This document shows, piece by piece, positions 46,122-55,044 of a DNA stretch of 63,432 bases. The stretch comes from Planctomycetaceae bacterium (GTDB lineage: Bacteria > Planctomycetota > Planctomycetia > Pirellulales > Pirellulaceae), in assembly GCA_024642205.1 (NCBI GenBank), contig JAHEBQ010000036.1:1-63432 (forward strand), written 5' to 3'. The notes below the pieces were generated by a model that saw only the letters and a list, made by a program, of their open reading frames with translations, made no database searches and was not told where the DNA came from. Each line of letters opens with the position of its first letter. Within the stretch, counting starts at the first letter, position 1. A program made the position numbers and the translations under genes.

Positions 46122-46555
46122 CGTTGACGAAAACTATGAACGAGATGGATGAATCCGATATTCAAATCGTTCCCGCCGGGAGGGACGAACTGGCAGAAGT
46201 CCAGTCCTTTCTCGCGCCATTCATGGACGACCGACAACTGCTTAAGCGAACCTCGATTGAAATGGAACTGTTGCTGAAGCACGCTTTCAAAGCCACCATC
46301 AATGGCCGGATCGTGGCCTTTTGCGCATTGGAGATCTATTCCAAGAAATTGGCTGAAATTCAGTGCCTCGCCGTCGATGAGGACTATCGCCGTCGTGGCT
46401 TGGGCGGAATGCTCGTAAAGTGCTGTGTCGACCGGGCGCGGGAAGAAAAAGTCAAAGAATTGATGGCAATCTCGGCTTCCGATGAAATGTTCAAGGCTTG
46501 CGGATTCGACTACTCGCTGCCCAACCAGAAACGGGCGCTTTTTATTCAACCTTAA
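46118..46555 (+). CDS. GNAT acetyltransferase, N-acetylglutamate synthase-like
   Basis: A 145-residue GNAT protein. LAEIQCLAVDEDYRRRGLGGMLVKCC contains the acetyl-CoA loop RRRGLGGM, and the C-terminus has FKACGFDYSLPNQKRALFI. The order of conserved blocks (ING-IVAFCAL, then AEIQCLAV) resembles the short ArgA-type N-acetylglutamate synthases. The start overlaps the preceding stop (ATGA). Neighbouring ArgE-like gene strengthens an arginine-biosynthesis reading, but it is inference. Confidence 0.8.
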   Translation: MTLTKTMNEMDESDIQIVPAGRDELAEVQSFLAPFMDDRQLLKRTSIEMELLLKHAFKATINGRIVAFCALEIYSKKLAEIQCLAVDEDYRRRGLGGMLVKCCVDRAREEKVKELMAISASDEMFKACGFDYSLPNQKRALFIQP

Positions 46556-46556
46556 A

Positions 46557-46581
46557 CCTGGTGCGATCAGGCAATTTTTTT
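46557..46581 (+). terminator. candidate Rho-independent terminator
   Basis: CCTGGT-GCG-ATCAGG (one G-U pair) with a three-base loop, then CAA and a run of seven T at 46575-46581. It starts 2 bases after the GNAT stop codon. Confidence 0.6.
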
Positions 46582-46706
46582 ACCACACACCAAGTCCCGC
46601 CTCTCGGCCCCCATAGCCAGCAGTGAGTCTCCCGTCATCGCGTGTTGGCTATCCACGCAAAACCGGCAGTGCAGACCCGGCTCGGGGTTACCCGTCGCGC
46701 ATCTTT

Positions 46707-47495
46707 TTACCACGAAAGAGTTTCCCGGACCAAAAAATAACCCAGGGCGAAAATCCCCGCGTCGACGATCATGTGACTGATCCAGGAGGAACGTAACTTG
46801 CCGGTTTGATGAAATTGCCAGGCCCAAAACACCCCTCCGATTGCGATGCAAAACGAGAGCACATAGGTCATCCACTGCCAGTTGAAAAAGAAACCCAGGA
46901 GGACAATGTGATGAGCCATGAAGCCCAAGCTCGAGACGACCATTGCGACAGGTGTTGAAACAAATTTCTGCAACAGGTCAAACACAAACCATCGCCAATA
47001 GTACTCTTCGAGAAACGAGTGGCAAAGCGCATAGAAAGCGCCCAACGCGGCGTATTTCCAGACGGAGTCAATCCCCAAATCCAGGACCTTTTCCTTGACC
47101 ATTGCGATCAATGCAGGAGAGATTTCCGAATTTGCAATCAACAGGAAGTAGATCGCAAACATGCTGGCCACGACCAGCAATCCGAAAATGATTCCAGTCA
47201 GGATCGCGTAGCGCAACCTTCCGGAAGATCTAGCGGCCTCGATTGAAAGCTGAGTCTGCGTTGAATCCGCGTGACGCATAAGCTTGGTACGGTGCCAGCA
47301 CCAAATCCAAATGACCGGGAAACCAAACTGAACCGCTTTGCCGATTCCATATGCGGTTTGCTGAATGTAGGAATCGGAATGGTCGAGCCACTGAAAGTAA
47401 ACCAGAGTTACAATCGTCGGAAGCAGCATGGCGAATCCAATGGCGATCCGGTCCTTCGAGCTCCAGTTTTCCGATTGCCGGTCAAGTCCGTTCAT
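46707..47495 (-). CDS. CPBP intramembrane metalloprotease family protein
   Basis: A 262-residue multipass membrane protein with about seven hydrophobic segments. The catalytic motifs are FLEEYYWRWFVFDLL (EExxxR) in one helix and GFMAHHIVLLGF (His pair) in the next. The last motif, SWISHMIVDAG, has the third His. The family includes CaaX proteases and bacteriocin-immunity proteins; the actual substrate is unknown. It is 10 bases downstream of a DegT aminotransferase gene. Confidence 0.85.
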   Translation of the reverse strand: MNGLDRQSENWSSKDRIAIGFAMLLPTIVTLVYFQWLDHSDSYIQQTAYGIGKAVQFGFPVIWIWCWHRTKLMRHADSTQTQLSIEAARSSGRLRYAILTGIIFGLLVVASMFAIYFLLIANSEISPALIAMVKEKVLDLGIDSVWKYAALGAFYALCHSFLEEYYWRWFVFDLLQKFVSTPVAMVVSSLGFMAHHIVLLGFFFNWQWMTYVLSFCIAIGGVFWAWQFHQTGKLRSSWISHMIVDAGIFALGYFLVRETLSW

Positions 47496-47505
47496 TCTGC
47501 GTCCA

Positions 47506-48657
47506 TTATCTGGAATTGGATATCACTTTCTTGATTGCTTCCCCGATCAAGTCGATCGTTGATTCGGCTTCCAATAACACCGGGTGGTGCAACACGACCG
47601 TCTGCTGGGCGGCGATTTGGCTGTTGACCAACGTTCCGACTTTGCGACAACGCCGGGGCGAACGGCGGAGAAACCCGCGAAAGCCTTCCCCGACAGGCAC
47701 GCCTTCCGCCTGGAGGGCCTGCACAAAATCAGCTCGAGCCCAACCTGGTGTTCGGTCTTTCAGGAGCCAGGGAAGTTTGTAATAGGCTGCCAGGGTTCCT
47801 TCAACGATTTGCGTCAGACCGATCAAATCGTCGATTGAAGAAGTCGAATGGATCAATCGAATGGCGTTCGCGTTTCGCGCCACTGTCATTTCGCCAAGTG
47901 TATCAAACTGCGGACAAAGAACGGCAGCCTGGAGTGGCGATAACGGAAACGCTTCGTTGCCCCGCTGGGCAAAAATCCTCGCACGCTGAAGAATATCCGG
48001 GTCGTTCGACAGAATCGCCCCGCCCCGGCCGGCGGAAAGCAATTTGCTCCCTCCAAAACTCAAGGCGGAAACGTTGCCGATTCCACCTAAAGGCAGGCCA
48101 TCAATTCGACCGCCTGGCACCTGGCAGGCGTCTTCGACGATCACGATTCGTTTTCCAACTCCGATGTTTCTGGCATCAACGATCGACCGAATTCCTGCCA
48201 GGTCTGCCGCCTGTCCATGGAGATGCGAGACGATAATCGCCGAGGTGTCATTCGTCACGGCGGGCTCGATCTGCCCGACATCGATCACCCAGCCATTTTC
48301 AACCACGTCAATCAGGACCGGGCGCGCGCCAATCGCTTCGACCGCCCGAAAATTGCCGGGGAAATCGTAGCCTGCCAGGATCACTTCATCGTTCGCCTTG
48401 ACGCCAGCACCACGAAGTGCAAGTTCAACAGCGACGGTGCCACTGGAGCAGAGAATCGCCCCGTCGACCTGAAAGTTCGTTTTCAGTTTGTCGATCAACA
48501 ACTCCATCGAGGCGCTTTCGTAGTGCCCCCAGGAGCCGTCATCGAGCGCCTGCCTGACCGCATCTCGAATCGACTCGCTGGCGACAGGCCATGCGATGGC
48601 CGACGTGTCAAGCACGGGCTTGCCCCCATCGATCGCCAGGATTTTATCGGACAACAA
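47506..48657 (-). CDS. DegT/DnrJ/EryC1/StrS aminotransferase
   Basis: A 383-residue PLP-dependent sugar aminotransferase fold. LCSSGTVAVELALRGAGV, DEVILAGYDFPGNFRAVEAIGARPVLIDV, VEDACQVPGG (PLP Asp) and LSFGGSKLLSAGRGG (Schiff-base Lys in SK) are visible. The start is TTG with AAGG upstream. It is not near the glycan cluster; possibly a sugar- or cofactor-aminotransferase of secondary metabolism. It is cotranscribed with the CPBP gene. Confidence 0.85.
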   Translation of the reverse strand: MLSDKILAIDGGKPVLDTSAIAWPVASESIRDAVRQALDDGSWGHYESASMELLIDKLKTNFQVDGAILCSSGTVAVELALRGAGVKANDEVILAGYDFPGNFRAVEAIGARPVLIDVVENGWVIDVGQIEPAVTNDTSAIIVSHLHGQAADLAGIRSIVDARNIGVGKRIVIVEDACQVPGGRIDGLPLGGIGNVSALSFGGSKLLSAGRGGAILSNDPDILQRARIFAQRGNEAFPLSPLQAAVLCPQFDTLGEMTVARNANAIRLIHSTSSIDDLIGLTQIVEGTLAAYYKLPWLLKDRTPGWARADFVQALQAEGVPVGEGFRGFLRRSPRRCRKVGTLVNSQIAAQQTVVLHHPVLLEAESTIDLIGEAIKKVISNSR

Positions 48658-49045
48658 TGAAACGCCTTGAAAGGATGAAGGTCTACGGATCGACCGACCA
48701 TCGGCAAAGCCAGAACAGTTTTGTTTTTTTGGACAGGCTATTTGGCCGCAGCGCGATCACACGGGAACAAGTCATGAAGTATAGTCATGGACTCGGATTT
48801 TCGACATGATGGATATTTGAAATGATAACAATTCCTTTCGTCATGATCGGTGGTTGCCAGGGAGCCGACAAGTCTTAAACCAGCGCCAGAGGCACCGCTT
48901 CCCGGCCGTTTCGCGCTTCCATGTTGCGGTGGTTACATCTGAACAACACACCGATCGGGACGACATTTTCAGGATGCAAGTCCATGGCGTTCTGGGCCGG
49001 GAGTTCTCGGCGCCCGTTTCTGTTACAAATTCGATGAATTCAGTA
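48658..49045. other. intergenic, no gene supported
   Basis: About 390 bases between two same-strand genes. Open frames on both strands overlap the neighbouring gene and look like shadows. No repeat, hairpin or RNA motif was noticed. Confidence 0.4.
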
Positions 49046-50014
49046 TCATGTCTTGAGCCATGTGCGCAAGGTCGCCAAATCCCGTTTGATTGCCGCCAGA
49101 TGATCGGGAACAAGTTCAGGTGTCTTATGATCGAGATACTCTTCGTGAAGCGAAATCGGGCCTTGGAATTCCGTCTTTGCGAGCATTGAAATGAAATCGC
49201 GATCGACATTGCCCGACCCCAAGGGAACGTTGACGACTTTTTTGCCTTCCCAGGCAAAGTCCTTCACATACACAGTGTCGATGTGGGGCCGGATCAGATT
49301 GAACGTGGTTGGCCAGCTCTTTCCGCCCTCGACGGTAGCATGGCGAATGTCGTATGCCACTCCGATTTCATTTACGTCGATACCATCGAGTAGATAGTTA
49401 AGATCCCAGAGGGGAGCCCCAACCGTGTTTACGCCGGCGTGGTTCTGGTACAGGGCCTGGATGCCGATATCGCGGTTCATCGCCGCAAGCTCGTGAAACT
49501 TCGGTCGCAATTGATTCAGCTGGTCGACGATGGATTTCGACAAATCATATTTGAAATACCCCATTCGGTACCTTCGAATTCCCAAGCCGGCGGCAACCCG
49601 CAAGACCCTCGCCGTTTCTGGATCCGAGGGGTCGTTTATGTCGCTGGTCATCACCGTGATTTTCAGGTTTCGTTTTGCCAGCGCAGCGACGAGTCTGGGA
49701 AGCTTGTCGTCAACTTCCGCAGGTTCAATGTGTCCTCCTTTCCGCACGGGAGCTTCGATTCCGTCGAACCCCAATTCTCCGATCCTCGCGGCAAGCTCAT
49801 CAAAACTCAGCGAATTGAACGGTTTCGTGAAAACGCAAATCGATGAAGCCGTTTGCTGAATTGCTGATACGGGTCGGATTGACGACATTTGAGAAAGCAA
49901 GGGTGTTGATTCCGGAGCCGGTTTCTCACCGCCTGAGGCGAATGCCAGCGTCGATGTCGTCATGGTGGCCATGCATGCTGTGATTGCCTGGCGTCGGCTG
50001 ATGGCTGTGCGCAT
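49046..50014 (-). CDS. exported Xyl-isomerase-like TIM barrel (sugar phosphate isomerase/epimerase family)
   Basis: A 322-residue protein with a Tat-like signal (SRRQAITACMATM). The TIM barrel has ICVFTKPFNSLSFDELAARIGELGFDGIEAPVRKGGHIEPAEVDD, TVMTSDINDP, ALYQNHAGV, GVAYDIRHAT and VYVKDFAWEGKKVVNVPLGSGNVD (metal-site residues Glu/His/Asp). Exported members of this family abound in planctomycetes and often act on carbohydrate-derived compounds. Start chosen at MRTAISRRQ to place the Tat motif; an upstream in-frame start exists. Confidence 0.85.
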   Translation of the reverse strand: MRTAISRRQAITACMATMTTSTLAFASGGEKPAPESTPLLSQMSSIRPVSAIQQTASSICVFTKPFNSLSFDELAARIGELGFDGIEAPVRKGGHIEPAEVDDKLPRLVAALAKRNLKITVMTSDINDPSDPETARVLRVAAGLGIRRYRMGYFKYDLSKSIVDQLNQLRPKFHELAAMNRDIGIQALYQNHAGVNTVGAPLWDLNYLLDGIDVNEIGVAYDIRHATVEGGKSWPTTFNLIRPHIDTVYVKDFAWEGKKVVNVPLGSGNVDRDFISMLAKTEFQGPISLHEEYLDHKTPELVPDHLAAIKRDLATLRTWLKT

Positions 50015-50224
50015 CGGGATTCCAATCTTTTTGTTTTTGCGGTTGGTGACCACTGGATTTTGGATTGCATCGCAAAATGCTAGCACAAGCGCGGTTGACG
50101 CTTTGTCCAACTATCAAGTAACTGTTCGGCCATCTATTGTTGCGGCGAAATGTGCAAATTGCAAAGACCGGTCGACACCCGCCGATCATGGTCTGCAAAC
50201 ATGTGAAAGTTAACGCCTGGACCA

Positions 50225-52441
50225 ATGCCCCCCGTTATTTCTCAACGAATATTGCCGGATTTCCCGCCGATGGCCGCGCGGTCGTTTTCAGCGGTACCAG
50301 GTCCCGGGAACAGGTGTGCCAAACTTCGAATGGCTTCCCTGGCTTGCCTGATGGTTGGAATCCTGACCTTCATCAGCGGGGGATGTGCATCGACGTCGAC
50401 CCAACTGCGTTTGATTCGCGCTTCGGCGATCGCAACGGAGAGTTTGGTAAGCGTAAGAAAAGTTCGTCGTCTGCCACGATTTCCGCTTCTTTACCGGATT
50501 GCCACCAATATTCCCGGACCGTCGGAACGTACGGAGCTACTATTACGAAAATACAACCTGACGCGACAATATGATCAGGACCCCGAGATCGTAATCCAAT
50601 GGTTGCAACAATGGACTCGAACCAGCCCATCGATGGCAGGTATTCACGGACTAGCAGAGATCGCTGAAATCCAGGCGAGTTGGTCGGAAGCTGCCGGGGA
50701 TTCCGAACGTGCGGCACGGCTTTATGCGACGGCGGTTATTCATGCCTACCAGTTTCTTTTTGATTCCAAACTTGATCTTGCGCGGACCGCGTATGACCCA
50801 CACTTCCGAGATATTTGTGATATCTACAATCGTGCGCTCGAAGCACTGATCAGGGATGTAATTGTCAAAGAGGGCTTCAAACAGGGGAACACGATCCTGG
50901 TCGGGAACGGACAACAGGCGATTGAGCTCAAGATTGAATTCAAAGGTCGTTGGCGTGATCAGGAATTTGCCCGATTCGAGTTGGTCAGCGACTATGAAGC
51001 CCACGGGATCGACAATCAACATCACACCTATGGATTGGGCGTTCCCTTGATTGCGGTACGGAAGCATCAAGATGATCGATCCCAACTGGAGAAATACTAT
51101 CCTCCTGAAATCACGATTCCGATGACTGCGTTCTTGCACCTGTTATCCGATCCACGCCAGAATTCAAACCAACTTCCATTGAAAGTCAATTCGGATTCCA
51201 ATTCCACCCGGCAGGCGGTCCTGACACTTTACGACCCACTTGAGCAGACGTTGGTGACAGCGGAATCGCAAACCGTTCCCTTGGAAAGTGACATTACCAC
51301 TCCGCTCGCCTATGGACTCCGCGATCCTTTTATCAACAAGGAAATGTTCGCGACTGCGTCGCTGATTAACGCCGAATTCGCACCCGACAGTCACGGTTTG
51401 TTCATGCTTGAACCCTTCGACCCAGACAAGATTCCGGTGGTTCTGGTTCACGGGTTTTGGTCCAGCCCGGTAACTTGGTTTCACATGTACAACGATTTGC
51501 TCGCTAATCAGGATATTCGCGAAAATTGCCAGTTCTGGTTTTACTCGTATCCAACGGGCCAGCCGTTTTGGGTTTCGGCCCAGCAAATGAGGCGTGATCT
51601 GGCCAAGATACGCCAGGAAGTTGATCCCGTCGGTGATGCGATGTCACTGGATCAAATGGTGCTGGTCGGTCACAGCATGGGCGGCCTGATGTCAATCATG
51701 CAAACGATTGACAGTGGAGACGAGTTCTGGAAAACCATCAGCGATGAGTCGATTGAGAGTCTCAAAGGGGATCCGGACGTGATTGAGCTTGTCAGAGATA
51801 CATTCTATTTTCGCCGGAACCGGTCGGTGGATCGCGTCATCACGTTGGCAACGCCGTTTCGAGGGAGTGAGTTTTCCAATATGGCAACCCAATGGGTCAG
51901 CAAAAAGTTGTTTACGTTGCCGTCCATTTTGACGAATGACTTTGGTTCGTTGGCCAAACAAAATAAAGACAAACTCAAAAGTACGGCCTGCTTGACAACC
52001 ATGACCAGCATTGATTCGCTGGCGCCCGGGCATCCCATGTTGAAGGCCGTTGTTGTGGCGCAACAGTCCAATCCGGTGAAGACCCACAATATCATTGGAA
52101 GACTTGAGAGCAAGTCGTTCTTCAATATTTCGAGCAAACCAAAGACCCTGGATGGAGACGGTGTTGTTTCGATCGAAAGCGCAACCAACGAGATGGCGGA
52201 AACAGAAAAATTTGTGGCGGTGGAGCATTCGGACATTCATCAACATATCGGCAGCATCGCCGAGGTCCAGCGAATTCTGTTGCAGCATCTGGCCGAGCAC
52301 AACCGAATCCGTCCGCGCCAGATTCCTGAAATTCCTGGCATCCGCCAGGCTGCCAATCCGCGATCTGAAGCCGGAAACAATGATTCAATATCAGCTGGTC
52401 CAACGTCCGAGCAAAACAGTCCCACGAGTCTGTATCGGTAG
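50225..52441 (+). CDS. lipoprotein-like lipase/alpha-beta hydrolase
   Basis: A ~738-residue protein. A hydrophobic segment ending in ISGGCAST (a lipobox-like Gly-Cys) suggests a lipoprotein anchored outside the cytoplasmic membrane; the true start may be the ATG at 50270 or 50330 instead. Residues ~75-400 form a helical/beta region with no recognised family. The hydrolase domain starts VVLVHGFWSSPVTWFHMYNDL, with VGHSMGGLMSIMQ as the nucleophile elbow and ITLATPFRGSEFSN following. VSIESAT and VEHSDIHQHIGSI hold the likely acid and base. PGAP1/lipase-like. A low-complexity C-terminal tail closes it. Confidence 0.82.
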   Translation: MPPVISQRILPDFPPMAARSFSAVPGPGNRCAKLRMASLACLMVGILTFISGGCASTSTQLRLIRASAIATESLVSVRKVRRLPRFPLLYRIATNIPGPSERTELLLRKYNLTRQYDQDPEIVIQWLQQWTRTSPSMAGIHGLAEIAEIQASWSEAAGDSERAARLYATAVIHAYQFLFDSKLDLARTAYDPHFRDICDIYNRALEALIRDVIVKEGFKQGNTILVGNGQQAIELKIEFKGRWRDQEFARFELVSDYEAHGIDNQHHTYGLGVPLIAVRKHQDDRSQLEKYYPPEITIPMTAFLHLLSDPRQNSNQLPLKVNSDSNSTRQAVLTLYDPLEQTLVTAESQTVPLESDITTPLAYGLRDPFINKEMFATASLINAEFAPDSHGLFMLEPFDPDKIPVVLVHGFWSSPVTWFHMYNDLLANQDIRENCQFWFYSYPTGQPFWVSAQQMRRDLAKIRQEVDPVGDAMSLDQMVLVGHSMGGLMSIMQTIDSGDEFWKTISDESIESLKGDPDVIELVRDTFYFRRNRSVDRVITLATPFRGSEFSNMATQWVSKKLFTLPSILTNDFGSLAKQNKDKLKSTACLTTMTSIDSLAPGHPMLKAVVVAQQSNPVKTHNIIGRLESKSFFNISSKPKTLDGDGVVSIESATNEMAETEKFVAVEHSDIHQHIGSIAEVQRILLQHLAEHNRIRPRQIPEIPGIRQAANPRSEAGNNDSISAGPTSEQNSPTSLYR

Positions 52442-52506
52442 GAATCCAGTTTCCAGGGAGCCCACTGCAATCGCTGATGCGTCATCAGCAATTCAGCCGG
52501 ATGACG

Positions 52507-52543
52507 TTGTCGGGCGGGGGTAACGCAAAGTTACCTGCGACAA
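52507..52543. terminator. candidate hairpin between convergent genes
   Basis: TTGTCG (52507-52512) pairs with CGACAA (52538-52543), and inside it GGTAAC pairs with GTTACC around the loop GCAAA. It lies 65 bases after the lipase stop and before the convergent csrA. There is no T-run, so a Rho-independent function is uncertain. Confidence 0.4.
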
Positions 52544-52703
52544 TCGAATGGTTGAATTAGAAAGTGAAAAGACGAGCAGGACTCCGGAAATCAGTCGAGC
52601 AACAACAAACGCACGTCTGCCGCAGCGTCCATGCTGCAGGCTGAGCCTGTTTTCGCAGGCAACCGCAAGCCATCGGTGCCATAAGTCGTTTAAGACGCGT
52701 TTT

Positions 52704-53168
52704 CTACACGTTGGAATTTCCATGGTTCGCTGTCAACTTGTTGACAATTTCCTGCAGCCGGTTGTGTTGAAGTGGTGCTGGAAGCGATCCCCGGAACTGA
52801 ACCGAATGAGGTGATTCAATTCGGTCGCCTCGCATCTGGGCTGGCTTCCGATGTGCCGGGTTTTCCCTTGTCTTGTCGGTGGAATCGACTGGCGGGTCCG
52901 AATGAAACGGAATCACATCGACCTTTGCCCGTTGGCTTTCATCGGAGTTGCTGAACACAACCGTAAACTCAGCCACCTGAGGTGCCTCGGTTGCGGTAGT
53001 CGGCGCCGTCGTTGACCTGTCGCTTGGAAGTTCACCACGCAATACGGATATTTCGCGGGGAGCTTCGATGCCCAGGCGAACGGTATTCCCTTTGATCTTA
53101 AGAACGGTGATCTTGATATGGTCACCGATATGGATTTCCTGATTTTGCTTCCTTGTGAGAACAAGCAT
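52704..53168 (-). CDS. csrA: CsrA-like carbon storage regulator with long C-terminal tail
   Basis: The first ~50 residues (MLVLTRKQNQEIHIGDHIKITVLKIKGNTVRLGIEAPREISVLRGEL) are a full CsrA core with the RNA-binding GIEAPxxxxVxRxEL motif. The remaining ~105 residues are a hydrophilic extension with no known domain, rich in Pro, Thr, Ser and Arg. Ordinary CsrA has only about 60 residues. CsrA binds GGA motifs in mRNA leaders. The start is chosen at MLVLTRK, preceded by GGAAG; an in-frame ATG ten codons upstream has no family match. Confidence 0.88.
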   Translation of the reverse strand: MLVLTRKQNQEIHIGDHIKITVLKIKGNTVRLGIEAPREISVLRGELPSDRSTTAPTTATEAPQVAEFTVVFSNSDESQRAKVDVIPFHSDPPVDSTDKTRENPAHRKPAQMRGDRIESPHSVQFRGSLPAPLQHNRLQEIVNKLTANHGNSNV

Positions 53169-53459
53169 GTCTTCCGTTCCTTTGCAAACGATGTTCAATC
53201 CACTGACAAACGACTTGCCAGGAATTCACTTCCTCTGCAGCAATCGTGCCAAGAGCGGGCATGAAAAAACGAATTCTACCTAACCAATTCCGGGCAAATG
53301 GTTTAGGTAAAGAGATAGCAGACGTGCCAGCAGAAAACCGTGGAATGAAATTGTGTCAAAATGTGAAAAAATTTCAGACTTTGTTTCCATTCCGCTCAAG
53401 TTGCCTGGTGATAGCAGACGAAATGTCCGCGGTACAAACCTGCCAAACAGGCTTGTTTC
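53169..53459. other. intergenic
   Basis: About 290 bases between the UVR-motif protein and csrA, same strand. The csrA leader lies here. Several GGA triplets exist on that strand, but no autoregulatory structure was proven by eye. Confidence 0.35.
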
Positions 53460-54224
53460 TCAAACCCCGGGCACGGCCCGTTTTGAAAGCTCGTCGCGAA
53501 GTCTGGCTGCCAGTTCATAGTCTTCATTGGTCACGGCAACTTCCAATTGTTCTTTCAGTGTCAAGCCGACGTCGTATTTTTCGCGAAGACCTTCTCGAAA
53601 TTCGGTCAGCCTTTGAACCAGCTCATCGTCATCAAACTGGTCTTCCGCGTCGTATTCGACGAACAATTCGTGAAGCTTGAGCAGGCCCTCATTGACTTCT
53701 TCAATGGCCAGTTCCGCCATGTCCGGGTTTTCCTCGTCTTCGTTTTCACCGTTGATATGAGCCAGGGCCGCAGCCTGGGTGCGGTGATAAAGTACGAACG
53801 GCCGGTATTGCTCGTGAGAGATAGTCCACTGTTCGTCAACAGAATGCGCTTTGCAAAAATCCATTAGACCCAACGTATGGTCAGCGTCGCGAACTGCCAG
53901 TTCGAATTCTTTGAGTTGTAACCAGCAGACGCGGCGGTGATAGAATTGAACAAATTCACGGTCGATTTCCAGGCAACTGTCTTCGTCGAGCTCGAACTTG
54001 TTTTCCGCTTGAACGGATTTTCGTTGAAGAAACTCAAAGTAGGTCGTCGCTCCCTGGAATCGGTTTCCGTCAGGTCGGCCGTCGGTCTCCAGCTGGAGAA
54101 TGCCCATGTCGACGCGCATTTGCAATACTCGACGCTGGGCCGATTCAAGCATGCGGACATTAACGCTTTGCGGGTCAAATGGCCATTGTTTCAGGATTTC
54201 GTCGATGTCTTGTTTTCGTTCCAT
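53460..54224 (-). CDS. UVR-motif (UvrB/UvrC) protein of unknown function
   Basis: A 254-residue soluble, acidic protein. The C-terminal ~35 residues, LKEQLEVAVTNEDYELAARLRDELSK, match the UVR motif used by UvrB and UvrC for mutual contact and by McsA-like adaptors. The N-terminal ~200 residues are helical (QFYHRRVCWLQLKEFELAVRDADHTLG, HRTQAAALAHINGENEDEE). No nuclease motif is present. Planctomycetes have several such UVR proteins; function unknown. Confidence 0.8.
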   Translation of the reverse strand: MERKQDIDEILKQWPFDPQSVNVRMLESAQRRVLQMRVDMGILQLETDGRPDGNRFQGATTYFEFLQRKSVQAENKFELDEDSCLEIDREFVQFYHRRVCWLQLKEFELAVRDADHTLGLMDFCKAHSVDEQWTISHEQYRPFVLYHRTQAAALAHINGENEDEENPDMAELAIEEVNEGLLKLHELFVEYDAEDQFDDDELVQRLTEFREGLREKYDVGLTLKEQLEVAVTNEDYELAARLRDELSKRAVPGV

Positions 54225-54565
54225 GATCGGTGCTCCATGGGACCTTCTCGGTGTATCAGACTATATCATTATTAAACCGCGGTCAGGATTAAGTGAACCC
54301 TGTAATCGAACCGGCTTCCCGATTGTGTCGCGGCGCAGTCCGCAGAACAATCTCAATCCGACCGAATAATCGTGGTGATCGGCAAGCCTGGACATTTCAC
54401 CAATTCGGGTTTGAGGGGTCATTGTTCGTGTTTTCTTTCAAATATCAACGACATTCGCTTGCTGGTTTCGTGCGGTCAAGGGCTTGGGGTCGAAGGCCAA
54501 TCCTGGCTGAGACATCAATACAACCGTCGGCGACTTTAGCAAGGCCCGGCTGACCGCCCCGATTT
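54225..54565. other. intergenic, nothing seen
   Basis: About 340 bases between the UVR protein and the ArfB-like gene on the same strand. Short frames are not convincing. The first 60 bases next to the UVR gene start are A/T-richer (CATTATTAAACC) and may hold its promoter. Confidence 0.35.
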
Positions 54566-54988
54566 TCATTCGTCGCCGCGTACTGGTTTGCGCGACTGTT
54601 TGGTCGCCGATTTTCGCCGCTTGCCTTCGACACGTCTCAGTTTCGCCGCTTTGGAGACTTTCGTTGGCTTTCTTCTCTTCGGTTCGACCGCAACGGACAG
54701 GATCAATTCACGGAGCTTGTTGAGGCAGTCGGCAACATTCCGACCTTGGTCACGAAATCGATGGCTGGAGATGGTAAAAATGCCGTCTTGAGAAATCCGA
54801 TTGGCATACCTGTCACTGAAACGCTGTTTGACCGATTCTGGCAAGGCACTGGTTTTTTTCAGCGACCACTTCAAAATAACCTTGGAATTGACCTTGTTGA
54901 CATTCTGGCCGCCGGGGCCCGGGGACCGTGCATAACTGAACTGGAATTCGGCCAGCCGAATTGAGATTTCTTCGTTGATGTTGAGCAT
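54566..54988 (-). CDS. arfB: ArfB-like peptidyl-tRNA hydrolase (release factor-like)
   Basis: A 140-residue protein of the ArfB/YaeJ class. RSPGPGGQNVNKVNSKV contains the catalytic GGQ at ~26-28. The basic C-terminal tail (RRKPTKVSKAAKLRRVEGKRRKSATKQ) is the part that enters the mRNA channel in ArfB. It rescues stalled ribosomes without a stop codon. The start MLNINEE is preferred, with the family start ISIRLAEFQFSYA; a 12-codon upstream extension lacks similarity. It is divergent from the PQQ-like protein gene with only 56 bases between. Confidence 0.92.
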   Translation of the reverse strand: MLNINEEISIRLAEFQFSYARSPGPGGQNVNKVNSKVILKWSLKKTSALPESVKQRFSDRYANRISQDGIFTISSHRFRDQGRNVADCLNKLRELILSVAVEPKRRKPTKVSKAAKLRRVEGKRRKSATKQSRKPVRGDE

Positions 54989-55044
54989 GACAGTTGTTGG
55001 ACGAATGCTGGAATTCAATTCCATTCCGTGAAAGGCGTTTGATT

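Noticed and set aside
46567..46706. Minus-strand frame extending past the CPBP gene with a Cys-containing C-terminus
   Set aside because: It is in another frame from the CPBP gene, begins as a shadow of it, and has no recognised domain.
52637..52660. Alternating small hairpins (CAGGCTGAGCCTG and GCCTG-N6-CAGGC)
   Set aside because: Stems are short, overlap each other and lack a T-run; they may be chance.
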